A stretch of 11,791 nucleotides of DNA from Candidatus Latescibacterota bacterium (GTDB lineage Bacteria; Latescibacterota; MVCY01). The notes below the pieces were generated by a model, which was not told the origin of the DNA, did not search any database, and worked only from the letters and a program-made list of their open reading frames with translations. Positions 1-6,300 of this stretch are shown one piece after another; the stretch's first letter is position 1; the number at the start of each line of letters is the position of its first letter. Both the position numbers and the translations under genes were made by a program. Location of the stretch: positions 1 through 11,791 of the forward strand of contig DAOVPH010000025.1 in the NCBI GenBank assembly GCA_030629295.1, given 5' to 3'.

Positions 1-1050
1 CAACATCGGAACAAATGGATCATCGGGGGGGAACGGAACGACAAAATGTTGTAGACCTTCAAACAATATGATCAGCCCTCCAACAAGCTTGATACGGTTG
101 TTCCTGACTGTATAAGTCAATTCCTTTACCACGATAGGCATACAATCCATAGGAATCAAGGGCTTGAGGAAGTCAAACAACTTTTCAAAGAGATTCCTGT
201 GCTGCCAGGTAGCTTTATTCTCGGACCTTAAAGATCGTTCAAAAAGCACCTTCTCCCCTAACCGGTATCCAACCCACCAAGCCACGGCCAGATAGATCAA
301 CAACGCGGATGAAAATATAAGAAAAGAACCTTGATTCCCCTTTCCCAAATGGAAGAGACACTCCGCCAGTAATCCAGGAGGAACGAACACTAAGTATTGA
401 GATACAGGGAAGTTCAAAACAACGGAGGAGTGGACATCACCTCCCAATTTATAAACGACTATATTGAACCCAATAATGCACGCGAAAAACAGGATAGCTG
501 CCAGCAACTTGCTGTATCTGGCAAACCTTGTGTACATCCGGAGCCAGAAACTCAGGATGCGAATCAACAGAATGGTGATTACCGCAAAGGCCAAAATGGA
601 AAATAGCGATAAGAATATGGTACATGGTTTAATCAGATTCAACAAGACCAGAAGCCACACAAAGATCGGTACGGTAAGTACGATCCAATAATCCAGCAAT
701 CCATACCCTATGCTCACAACATACCATCGCTTAAAGGAAAAGGGGAATAGCATCAACCTCTGCAGGTCTCGGCTGCCCGTCCCGGTGCTCCCTGTGAATA
801 TACTTAGTATGATCCATCCAAGGAAAATGGCCAGACAAAGCAAATGGGTCAACTCCCGCATTACCTCAGGACGGTTAGAAGCCACGAGCAGACTAATCGT
901 GTGGAAAATGCGTCCTACTGAGAAGGATCCTGAGTATGCCAGTACAAGGAATATCACCATGCATACTATGAAAGAGATTTTCCTCTGCTTGAGTCGATTC
1001 AAGAACAGGCGGTATTTGAGCCAGCTAAGAGTGAGTATACTGGATTTCAT
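1..1050 (-). CDS. ABC-2-type exporter permease, C-terminus cut by window edge
   Basis: The frame is open with no stop from the ATG at 1050 to the left edge, giving 350 codons. The translation is very hydrophobic, with likely membrane helices near residues 25-43, 68-86, 110-138, 143-163, 182-200 and 243-262. A segment at about 98-110 (RLMLFPFSFKRWY) resembles the LLFPxS stretch of large ABC exporter permeases. It is the last visible gene of the ABC operon, downstream of the ATPase, the first permease and the small peptide gene, so it probably forms a second membrane subunit. Only a weak AAGGAAAT lies about 15 nt before this ATG. The frame is also open upstream to an ATG at 1155, which has no good ribosome binding site and would place an intercistronic hairpin inside the gene, so 1050 is preferred but not certain. 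The family is inferred from hydrophobicity and context, not from a diagnostic catalytic motif. Confidence 0.75.
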   Translation of the reverse strand, partial: MKSSILTLSWLKYRLFLNRLKQRKISFIVCMVIFLVLAYSGSFSVGRIFHTISLLVASNRPEVMRELTHLLCLAIFLGWIILSIFTGSTGTGSRDLQRLMLFPFSFKRWYVVSIGYGLLDYWIVLTVPIFVWLLVLLNLIKPCTIFLSLFSILAFAVITILLIRILSFWLRMYTRFARYSKLLAAILFFACIIGFNIVVYKLGGDVHSSVVLNFPVSQYLVFVPPGLLAECLFHLGKGNQGSFLIFSSALLIYLAVAWWVGYRLGEKVLFERSLRSENKATWQHRNLFEKLFDFLKPLIPMDCMPIVVKELTYTVRNNRIKLVGGLIILFEGLQHFVVPFPPDDPFVPML

Positions 1051-1101
1051 AGCAAGTTTCTTTATTTCCTTTGATCTTTTGCCCTCACAGTATGGCGCCC
1101 T

Positions 1102-1147
1102 TAGAGCGCATCCACTCTGTTCATAGGGATTATCGGGATGCGCTCTA
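1102..1147 (-). other. Intercistronic hairpin (12-bp perfect inverted repeat)
   Basis: TAGAGCGCATCC at 1102-1113 pairs perfectly with GGATGCGCTCTA at 1136-1147 around a 22-nt loop. The stem can extend outward after a small internal loop through GCCC (1097-1100) and GGGC (1150-1153). It lies in the gap between the stop of the small peptide gene (1182) and the start of the second permease (1050). No U-tract follows the stem in the minus-strand transcript, so it is more likely an mRNA processing or stability element, or a translational barrier, than a classic terminator. Confidence 0.6.
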
Positions 1148-1181
1148 TCGGGCATAGGTACGCTACTGCCGGTGAGTCAAA

Positions 1182-1433
1182 TCACCAGTCTAAGAACAAC
1201 AAGCTGTGCGCACCTAACGATATTGCAAGCGCACCAACAATTGGGGCGGCAGTGCAAAGGGCTAGAGTCCCCACAGCGAGGCCAGCGATCGGCAGGCCTT
1301 TCGTCAAGATCCATCCCCCCCAACCGCCTCCTCCGCCTCCACTCCACCTATCAGGCCGCACATACCCATACACATCCGCTTTCTTGATAGACACGTATGC
1401 TCGCAGCGGCCGCTTCACCAATTTCTTCTTCAC
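1182..1433 (-). CDS. Small Gly-hinge hydrophobic peptide in ABC exporter operon (bacteriocin-like candidate)
   Basis: This encodes 83 residues from a GTG start at 1433. A strong AAAGGAGGTGA lies a few bases upstream; a GTG at 1442 is inside that Shine-Dalgarno and is therefore unlikely to be the start. The peptide has three zones. Residues 1-29 are strongly basic (KKKLVKRPLR, then Tyr-rich YVSIKKADVYGYVRP). Residues 31-41 are SGGGGGGWGGW. Residues 42-83 are hydrophobic with many small residues (GLPIAGLAVG, APIVGALAIS), one Cys (60), one His (76) and a terminal LFLDW. That plan of basic leader, Gly hinge and amphipathic or transmembrane tail resembles precursors of secreted membrane-active peptides. 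It lies between two exporter permease genes, 67 nt after the first permease stop. I recognise no named family. A small structural membrane subunit of the transporter is the main alternative. That it is a real gene is fairly sure; the peptide-antibiotic reading is inference. Confidence 0.6.
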   Translation of the reverse strand: MKKKLVKRPLRAYVSIKKADVYGYVRPDRWSGGGGGGWGGWILTKGLPIAGLAVGTLALCTAAPIVGALAISLGAHSLLFLDW

Positions 1434-1500
1434 GGTTTTCACCTCCTTTCATCATGGATTCCTGCGCTATCTTTCTTCACCCCCTTTCTTCTCCAGATTT

Positions 1501-2892
1501 CTACCTGGCATCATACCTGAGAAAGGACAGATATGCAGCCAGGAAGAAAAACACAATAAAGAGCAGCAGCATAAGTAGATCCAGATCTATGTTTCCGACT
1601 GCATCAGCAAAACTGGCCCTCTGATAGTTGAATGTAGGAATACCTGTCAGATCCAACTTCTTTCCTAATTGAGGCAAATTTGCCTCTACATCAGAACTCA
1701 TCCCCTTTATTCGCATCTCCATATATTGGGCAAACCTATCCTTAAACTTCGCCAGGGCTCTACCAAACCTCAAGTCATCATTGAACCCTGTTCCGGCCAT
1801 CCCCTGCATAGCAAAGGCATAGGAGGTAGAGGGAGAAAGACGGGAGAGAATACTGGACACCCTGAAAGTTCTCGTCAGACGGTTCTGGAACTCTTGCTGC
1901 AACTTTGCCTTCTTGGCATTATTCTCTGCCATAACCCTGCTGCTCACCTCCTCAAGCCATTGTCTTGAAGGAGGATGTCCGTTTTTCTCCATATACTTTC
2001 GTATTTCTGTGAAAGCCTTCACATCCGCTTCGTTAGTGATCGCTCGCATCCGGTTCTGAAGGACCGCCACTGAGGGCGGTGGCGCGACGGTCGCACCCAG
2101 GTGAAACGCTAACCTGGGAATCGCAATAACCAAAACCACCCACACCACTATGCTCACCAGAAAGGATAACGGCGGACTTTTGGTAACCGAAGAGACCAGA
2201 AGTCCTGCTTCCAAAACTACCGCCAGGTATATCGCCGCTAACAGAAGCATCATAGCTATTCTCTTCCAATCATCTGCGCTGAAGGAGTGAAATGAATAGA
2301 AAGACATGATCACACTAATGGCAAGAACGGATATCAGGAGCGGAATTAACAAGGTGATGTAGTTCCCGAAGAATTTGCCCAGCAGGATGGTGTGCCTGGG
2401 TACATTGTGAGATATAAGCAGCTTCAGCGTGCCGGACTCTTTCTCACCGGAGAGGGCATCGCAGACCAACAGAAACGCCAATAGGCTCAACACAACCTGA
2501 AAGAGGTAGAGAAAATCCAAGGGGCCAGAGAGTGAAGTGATGGGGTTCCTCTCCAGATCACTTCCCCCTATGGGCGTCACATCATACGAGGTTACCCGAT
2601 AGATGCGACTTCTGGCCGCCTCTATCCCTTTGGCGATGAAACTCAACGGTTCAGGTCTTCGATCGACTTTTACCCCGGAAACTGCGGCCAGACTCACCAG
2701 AGATGGTTCGTTGGTCACCGCCTCTCTGTGGCTTGTCACATTACTGTCATATTCCTCATAGCTCAGCCTCATCTCCTGAAAGAGGGAAAATGCCGTTATA
2801 ATGAACAATCCTATACAAAGAAATGACAGAATGATAAATCTTGAACTCACCACATTGGTTCGAATCTCTTTACCCACAATTGTCCAAAACAT
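1501..2892 (-). CDS. ABC-2 family transporter permease
   Basis: This is a 463-aa integral membrane subunit of an ABC exporter. The ATG at 2892 follows GAGGAGG at ideal spacing; a TTG seven codons earlier abuts the ATPase stop and has no ribosome binding site. Helix 1 is at about 19-38, then an extracytoplasmic loop of roughly 90 residues, helices near 128-146, 172-198, 213-236 and 240-262, a second loop of about 170 residues rich in charged helical sequence, and a last helix at about 437-455 ending LSFLRYDAR. The cytoplasmic sequence at 145-156 (DALSGEKESGTL) is the typical coupling motif of ABC-2 permeases of the NosY/GldF-like group. Two large outer loops bracketed by a six-helix core suit export or membrane extraction rather than import. 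It starts 21 nt after the ATPase stop, so the two genes are surely co-transcribed. The substrate is unknown; the small peptide gene just downstream is a candidate. Confidence 0.88.
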   Translation of the reverse strand: MFWTIVGKEIRTNVVSSRFIILSFLCIGLFIITAFSLFQEMRLSYEEYDSNVTSHREAVTNEPSLVSLAAVSGVKVDRRPEPLSFIAKGIEAARSRIYRVTSYDVTPIGGSDLERNPITSLSGPLDFLYLFQVVLSLLAFLLVCDALSGEKESGTLKLLISHNVPRHTILLGKFFGNYITLLIPLLISVLAISVIMSFYSFHSFSADDWKRIAMMLLLAAIYLAVVLEAGLLVSSVTKSPPLSFLVSIVVWVVLVIAIPRLAFHLGATVAPPPSVAVLQNRMRAITNEADVKAFTEIRKYMEKNGHPPSRQWLEEVSSRVMAENNAKKAKLQQEFQNRLTRTFRVSSILSRLSPSTSYAFAMQGMAGTGFNDDLRFGRALAKFKDRFAQYMEMRIKGMSSDVEANLPQLGKKLDLTGIPTFNYQRASFADAVGNIDLDLLMLLLFIVFFFLAAYLSFLRYDAR

Positions 2893-2913
2893 CTTGTACC
2901 TCCTCGTAATCAA

Positions 2914-3684
2914 CTATTGGGGCAGCCCACCCCAACCATCGAGCTTCGGGGCTCGGCTTATTCTCTCCACGCCTGTGCTTTGCTCCTCGATATACTTCAG
3001 ATAGATCTGTTCTAAGTCGGCTTCTGCAAACTCAGATCGATCAATGTTGAGGATTAAACGGCCATAGGACATAATCCCCACCCGATCGGCAATCTTTCTG
3101 GCCCGAAAGATGTCGTGCGTGGTCATAAAGATTGCTTTTCCCCGGGAACGCAAGTCAGCCAATAGCGCCAGAAACTCACGCCCTCCTTTGGGATCCAGTC
3201 CCGATGTGGGCTCATCCAGGACAATCAGTTGTGCATCCTTTAGGATTGCCACCGCAATGCCCAATCTCTGGCGCATTCCTTTGGAGAAATCGCTCACCTT
3301 CTTCCGAAACGAGTCCTCGGGCAGGCCCACCTCATGCAATACCTGATCGTACTGCTTTGAAGTTCTTCTTCTGCCGCTAAGCCTGGCGAAGAAGTCAAGA
3401 TTTTGCCTGGGGCTGAAACTCCCATAAAGTCGCACATCTTCAGAGACAAAAGCAGCGTGCTTTCGTGCCTCTAAGGGATTTTTCGCCACGTCGACACCCT
3501 TGATCTTTATCGTCCCACCGCTGGGCTGGATGAGATTGAAGATCAGATTCACGGTGGTGGTTTTTCCTGCCCCATTGGCACCCAACATAACAAATATCTC
3601 CCCCGGCTCCACCTTCAGATTTAGCCGATCAACAGCAAGTACTCCGTCTTCGTAACGCTTTACCAACTCATTTATCTTTAGCAT
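2914..3684 (-). CDS. ABC transporter ATP-binding protein
   Basis: This is a 256-aa cytoplasmic ATPase that powers the adjacent permeases. Visible motifs are Walker A GANGAGKT (35-42), signature DFSKGMRQR (132-140, replacing LSGGQ), Walker B LIVLDEP with D-loop SGLD (153-164) and the H-loop histidine in TTHD (190). The Q-loop region reads VSEDVRLYGSFS (80-91), with Ser-Glu where many transporters have Gln. This substitution is common in CcmA/NatA-like drug- and peptide-export ATPases. The ATG at 3684 follows AGAGGAGC closely; an upstream ATG at 3747 would add 21 unconserved residues and lacks a comparable site. It is the first gene of the exporter operon, 21 nt before the permease, and has a terminator-like hairpin in its leader. 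The ATPase identity is certain; the transported substrate is not known. Confidence 0.95.
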   Translation of the reverse strand: MLKINELVKRYEDGVLAVDRLNLKVEPGEIFVMLGANGAGKTTTVNLIFNLIQPSGGTIKIKGVDVAKNPLEARKHAAFVSEDVRLYGSFSPRQNLDFFARLSGRRRTSKQYDQVLHEVGLPEDSFRKKVSDFSKGMRQRLGIAVAILKDAQLIVLDEPTSGLDPKGGREFLALLADLRSRGKAIFMTTHDIFRARKIADRVGIMSYGRLILNIDRSEFAEADLEQIYLKYIEEQSTGVERISRAPKLDGWGGLPQ

Positions 3685-3764
3685 ATTTAGCTCCTCTGCT
3701 GACAACGAAATTCCCCGCTGTTCGTTTGTATCCCATGAGGCAAACAACTTTCGTGCCAGAAAGC

Positions 3765-3796
3765 AAAAAGGCTACTCAGTGTATCTCTAAGTAGCC
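3765..3796 (-). terminator. Rho-independent terminator-like hairpin in leader of ABC operon
   Basis: On the minus strand GGCTACT (3796-3790) pairs with AGTAGCC (3776-3770) across a 13-nt loop, and TTTTT (3769-3765) follows immediately. The stem has seven perfect pairs, which is modest in strength. It ends 81 nt before the ATPase start and about 300 nt after the dehydrogenase stop. It could therefore end the dehydrogenase transcript or act as an attenuator for the exporter operon. I see no convincing sigma70 promoter between the hairpin and the ATPase start. Confidence 0.5.
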
Positions 3797-4089
3797 AGCA
3801 ACAATCTGGTTGTAAAATTATTTCTTTTAGTCTAAAACCTGTCTCAAAATGTCGACAGAACAATTATGTCCAATATCTGACACTCTTTTTTTCGCAATTT
3901 GTCTATCTCTCTGGATTGAAAATAGTTATTTCCATTACTGAAATTGTTCAATATCTGACAGCGATTTTCCCACAATTATCTCAGTTGCCTAATTCCGATG
4001 AAGTTATCTCGATTATCATCACTGTTCAATTTCTGGCACCAAGCAGCAACCAACATGTTAATGATCTTTGTGAAAGTTCAGTATCTTAT
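3797..4089. other. Gene-free spacer, AT-rich
   Basis: This stretch between the dehydrogenase stop and the terminator-like hairpin holds no credible gene. A 60-codon plus-strand frame at 3916-4098 starts at TTG without a ribosome binding site. The spacer contains the 78-bp-period motif array listed separately and a perfect 8-bp palindrome TGTCGACA at 3850-3857. The promoter of the exporter operon must lie here or further upstream, but no clear -35/-10 pair is visible. Confidence 0.6.
3868..4088. repeat. Repeated 15-bp motif at 78-bp period
   Basis: GTCCAATATCTGACA at 3868, GTTCAATATCTGACA at 3946 and GTTCAATTTCTGGCA at 4024 are each exactly 78 bp apart. A degenerate GTTCAGTATCTTAT lies at 4076, 52 bp further on; both distances are multiples of 26. 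Outside the motif the first two 78-bp units match at about half of positions by eye, somewhat above expectation. This could be an old tandem duplication, an array of protein-binding sites, or the end of a decayed insertion sequence of a type with repeated transposase-binding sites. No transposase gene is present nearby. Confidence 0.55.
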
Positions 4090-4854
4090 TTATGCTGACA
4101 GCCAGCCTCCATCCACAAAGATGGTCTGGCCGGTGACGTAGTCAGAGGCTTGGGAGGCAAGAAATACGGCTGCTCCGGCCAGGTCATCTGGCTTGCCCCA
4201 CCTGCCCATAGGTATCCGGGCAGAAAGCTCCTGGTAGCGTTGTTTATCTTCGATTAGAGGGGCAGTGAGATCGGTGATGATGTAGCCTGGCCCGATGGCG
4301 TTGACATTAATGCGATACTTCGCCCAGTCGTTGGCTAAGGCCTTGGTCAGTTGAGCTACTCCTCCTTTGCTGGCCGCGTAGGCAGGGATGGACTTCCCTC
4401 CGGTCACCGCAATCAACGAGGAGGTATTTATTATCTTCCCCCCACCCTGCTTGATCATCACCCGGGCGACGGCCTGAGAACAGAGAAATACGCTCTTCAG
4501 GTTCACTCGAATCACTTCGTCCCACCAGCCTTCGGGGAAATCCTCACTGGGCGCCCGGTGGGTGATTCCGGCGTTGTTGAACAGGAAGTCAATTCGGCCA
4601 AACCTCTCTAAGGTTCTGTTCACTAAATTCTCCACCTCGGCTTTCACCGAGACATCGGCATTGATCGCTATTACATCTGTCCCATATCTCCGCAGTTCTT
4701 CTGCGGTCTTCTGCAAAGCCGGCAGTCCCCGGGAACAGATGGCCAGATTCGCCCCAGCCTGGGCTAAACCCTCTGCAATCCCTTTGCCTATACCTCGGCT
4801 TGCACCGGTAACAATACCTGCCTTGCCTTTCAAACTGAATTTATCCAGAATCAT
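4090..4854 (-). CDS. Short-chain dehydrogenase/reductase (SDR), 3-oxoacyl/sugar-dehydrogenase type
   Basis: This is a 254-aa classical SDR, the usual length for the family. The cofactor motif TGASRGIG is at 16-23, NNAG at 93-96, the conserved Asn at 118, and the catalytic Ser146, Tyr159 and Lys163 (SLIAVTGG then YAASK). The C-terminus has VTGQTIFVDGG, typical of this group. Arg42 after the second strand (CSR) suggests NADP(H) preference. Closest in style to gluconate 5-dehydrogenase, 2-deoxygluconate 3-dehydrogenase and FabG-like enzymes; the substrate cannot be told from sequence. The ATG at 4854 follows GGGGGAGGG. The frame continues upstream to 4929, but those extra residues (LCLRALVA) are translated from a palindromic repeat and should be discarded. 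It stands alone: the next gene upstream is beyond the repeat and the next downstream beyond a 405-bp spacer. Confidence 0.92.
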   Translation of the reverse strand: MILDKFSLKGKAGIVTGASRGIGKGIAEGLAQAGANLAICSRGLPALQKTAEELRRYGTDVIAINADVSVKAEVENLVNRTLERFGRIDFLFNNAGITHRAPSEDFPEGWWDEVIRVNLKSVFLCSQAVARVMIKQGGGKIINTSSLIAVTGGKSIPAYAASKGGVAQLTKALANDWAKYRINVNAIGPGYIITDLTAPLIEDKQRYQELSARIPMGRWGKPDDLAGAAVFLASQASDYVTGQTIFVDGGWLSA

Positions 4855-4896
4855 TTTTCTTCTACCCTCCCCCGGAAACCGTATCATTATTCTATT

Positions 4897-4980
4897 AGCC
4901 ACTAAGGCACGAAGACACAAAGAAAACAACGGAATAAAAAGTTTATGAGTTAATCTTGGTGTCTTAGTGGCTTTGTGGCT
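4897..4980. repeat. Dispersed palindromic repeat (CCACTAAGACAC type)
   Basis: Arms of 26 bp at 4897-4922 and 4955-4980 are inverted copies matching at 22 of 26 positions, around a 32-bp centre. The arms themselves are built of short units like CCACTAAG, GACACAAAG. This wording is widespread between genes in environmental bacterial genomes, so it is probably a non-coding mobile (MITE- or REP-like) element. It lies between the GNAT gene and the dehydrogenase and creates a false N-terminal extension of the latter. Confidence 0.7.
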
Positions 4981-5020
4981 GAACTGTTATCTAAAGCCGC
5001 TTATCATAAATTCTGTATCT

Positions 5021-6112
5021 TTAGTACACTCTCCCGCCCATTGCTTCAATGCCCCTTATGATCAATGTATTGTCCTCCAAAATCCAGGAGACCTCTCCGC
5101 CGATGTAACCCAGCTTTTTTGCTGTCTTAAGGCTCTCAATATAAAGCAGAGAATCAATGCCCCTCCTGCGGTAGCCGGCCCGGACACCTAAGAGCATTAA
5201 TCTCAATTGATTGGCTTTCCGGGAGTACCAGAGAAGTTTCATCAGCGAGATAGGGTCAAGCTTGCCGTTTATTCTGTTTAAGGCCTGGTTGAAGTCAGGA
5301 ACGGCTACTGAAAATGCTGCCGGCTCTCCCCCGATCTCTGCGAGAAACAGTAACTCTGGAACGGCAATCCGCTTTAGGTTTATCGCCATGTGGTAGAACT
5401 CCTCGTCACTCATAGGGACGAATCCCCAGTTACGGCTCCAAGCCTGATTATAGATGAGTTTGACTTTTTCCATCTCCTCATCAAACCTTTTCACATCCAG
5501 GGTGCGAAGATGAATCTTGTGTTCTCGGCTCACTTTTTCTGCTATTCTTAAAACCCTTTCCGGGATTGGCTGCGAGGTATTCAGCCAAAACGCCAACAAG
5601 TCTTTCGCTTTATAAAACCCATTTCTCTCTACCAGGTGAATATAATAGGGGGGATTGTAGGTCATCATTATCATCGGACTGGAATCGAATCCTTCCACCA
5701 GAAGTCCACACTCTTCATTGGTGGAGAAATTCATCGGTCCCCGCATACAGTCCATCCCCTTTTCCCGAAGCCATTTCCCGGCAGTTTCAAAGAGTTTGTC
5801 TGAGATATCCTGATCGTCGGTGGATTCGAAGAAACCGAAGAATCCGATCTTATCTCCGTAGAACTCATTGTGAGCCCTGTTGACAATGGCCGCGATTCTG
5901 CCCACTGTTTGTCCCGCCTTTTCGGCCAGGAAAAGGGCCACCTCGGCGTGGCGATAAAATGGATTCTGCTCTGGGGTAAACAGTTTCTTCTGCTCTCCTA
6001 TCAGAGGAGGCACCCAATATTTATCGGCACGATATATTGTCCAGGGAAATTTAATAAATCTGCCCAATTGTTTCCTGTCCTCCACTGGGCAGATCTCTAT
6101 CTTTGCAGCCAT
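5021..6112 (-). CDS. GNAT-family N-acetyltransferase-like protein with premature stop
   Basis: This encodes 363 residues from an ATG at 6112 behind AGAGGTGA. The protein belongs to a conserved family with an N-terminal FIKFPWTIY and YWVPPL (19-37), a central stretch around 87-155 (FFGFFE, RGPMNFSTNEECG, MMTYNPPYY) and a C-terminal GNAT fold. The acetyl-CoA loop there is LGVRAGYRRRGID (308-320), close to the usual R/Q-x-x-G-x-G/A, and SWILEDN follows at 342-348. The family is usually annotated only as GNAT or hypothetical; no substrate is known to me. The visible frame ends GGRVY then TAA. In the same frame the next codons read RYRIYDKRL and then TAG at 4991-4993, matching the YKxYRIYxKxL tail I recall for this family. 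The TAA therefore sits where a Lys codon (AAA) is expected. It may still be functional, since only nine or ten residues are lost, or it may be an assembly error. Confidence 0.85.
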   Translation of the reverse strand: MAAKIEICPVEDRKQLGRFIKFPWTIYRADKYWVPPLIGEQKKLFTPEQNPFYRHAEVALFLAEKAGQTVGRIAAIVNRAHNEFYGDKIGFFGFFESTDDQDISDKLFETAGKWLREKGMDCMRGPMNFSTNEECGLLVEGFDSSPMIMMTYNPPYYIHLVERNGFYKAKDLLAFWLNTSQPIPERVLRIAEKVSREHKIHLRTLDVKRFDEEMEKVKLIYNQAWSRNWGFVPMSDEEFYHMAINLKRIAVPELLFLAEIGGEPAAFSVAVPDFNQALNRINGKLDPISLMKLLWYSRKANQLRLMLLGVRAGYRRRGIDSLLYIESLKTAKKLGYIGGEVSWILEDNTLIIRGIEAMGGRVY

Positions 6113-6128
6113 AGGTCACCTCTGAGTA

Positions 6129-6210
6129 GGGACGAACCTGCGTGTGCGTCCCAATTAGGGCAGACACATAGGCTTCGCCCTGAAGGGCTCAAGCCCGAAG
6201 GGTCTGCCCC
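6129..6210. repeat. Composite palindromic repeat between GNAT and dehydrogenase genes
   Basis: Two hairpins are adjacent. GGGACG (6129-6134) pairs with CGTCCC (6147-6152). GGGCAGAC (6158-6165) pairs with GTCTGCCC (6202-6209), and its interior holds nested CTTCG/CGAAG and GGGCT/AGCCC pairs. Units of the form GTAGGGGC-GAACCTGCGTGT-GCCC are frequent between genes in many environmental bacterial genomes. It fills most of the 188-bp gap between the Gfo/Idh stop and the GNAT start, and could act as a weak terminator or mRNA stabiliser, though no T-tract follows the stems. Confidence 0.6.
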
Positions 6211-6300
6211 TACGGATGTGTGCCTGCAATCCTTCATTCCACAGAAATCATTGCGAAATAGCACCATTAGTTAAAAACGACGCGTTCGTCACCCCCTATT

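Noticed and set aside
464..1126. Plus-strand open frames within 1-1126
   Set aside because: They lie opposite an uninterrupted 350-codon minus-strand frame encoding a clear membrane protein.
1138..1578. Plus-strand frame of 146 codons with a poly-proline stretch
   Set aside because: It is the complement of the Gly-rich codons of the minus-strand peptide gene and runs into the permease; the minus strand has a consensus ribosome binding site and the operon context.
3868..4088. CRISPR-like array
   Set aside because: The repeated unit is only about 15 bp and degenerate, the intervening sequence is about 63 bp and partly similar between units, and no cas gene is present.
3916..4098. 60-codon plus-strand frame with 26-residue periodic sequence
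   Set aside because: TTG start without ribosome binding site; the periodicity comes from the 78-bp repeat, and it overlaps the end of the dehydrogenase gene.
4855..4929. N-terminal extension of the dehydrogenase
   Set aside because: Those codons come from a dispersed palindromic repeat, and a good ribosome binding site precedes the ATG at 4854.
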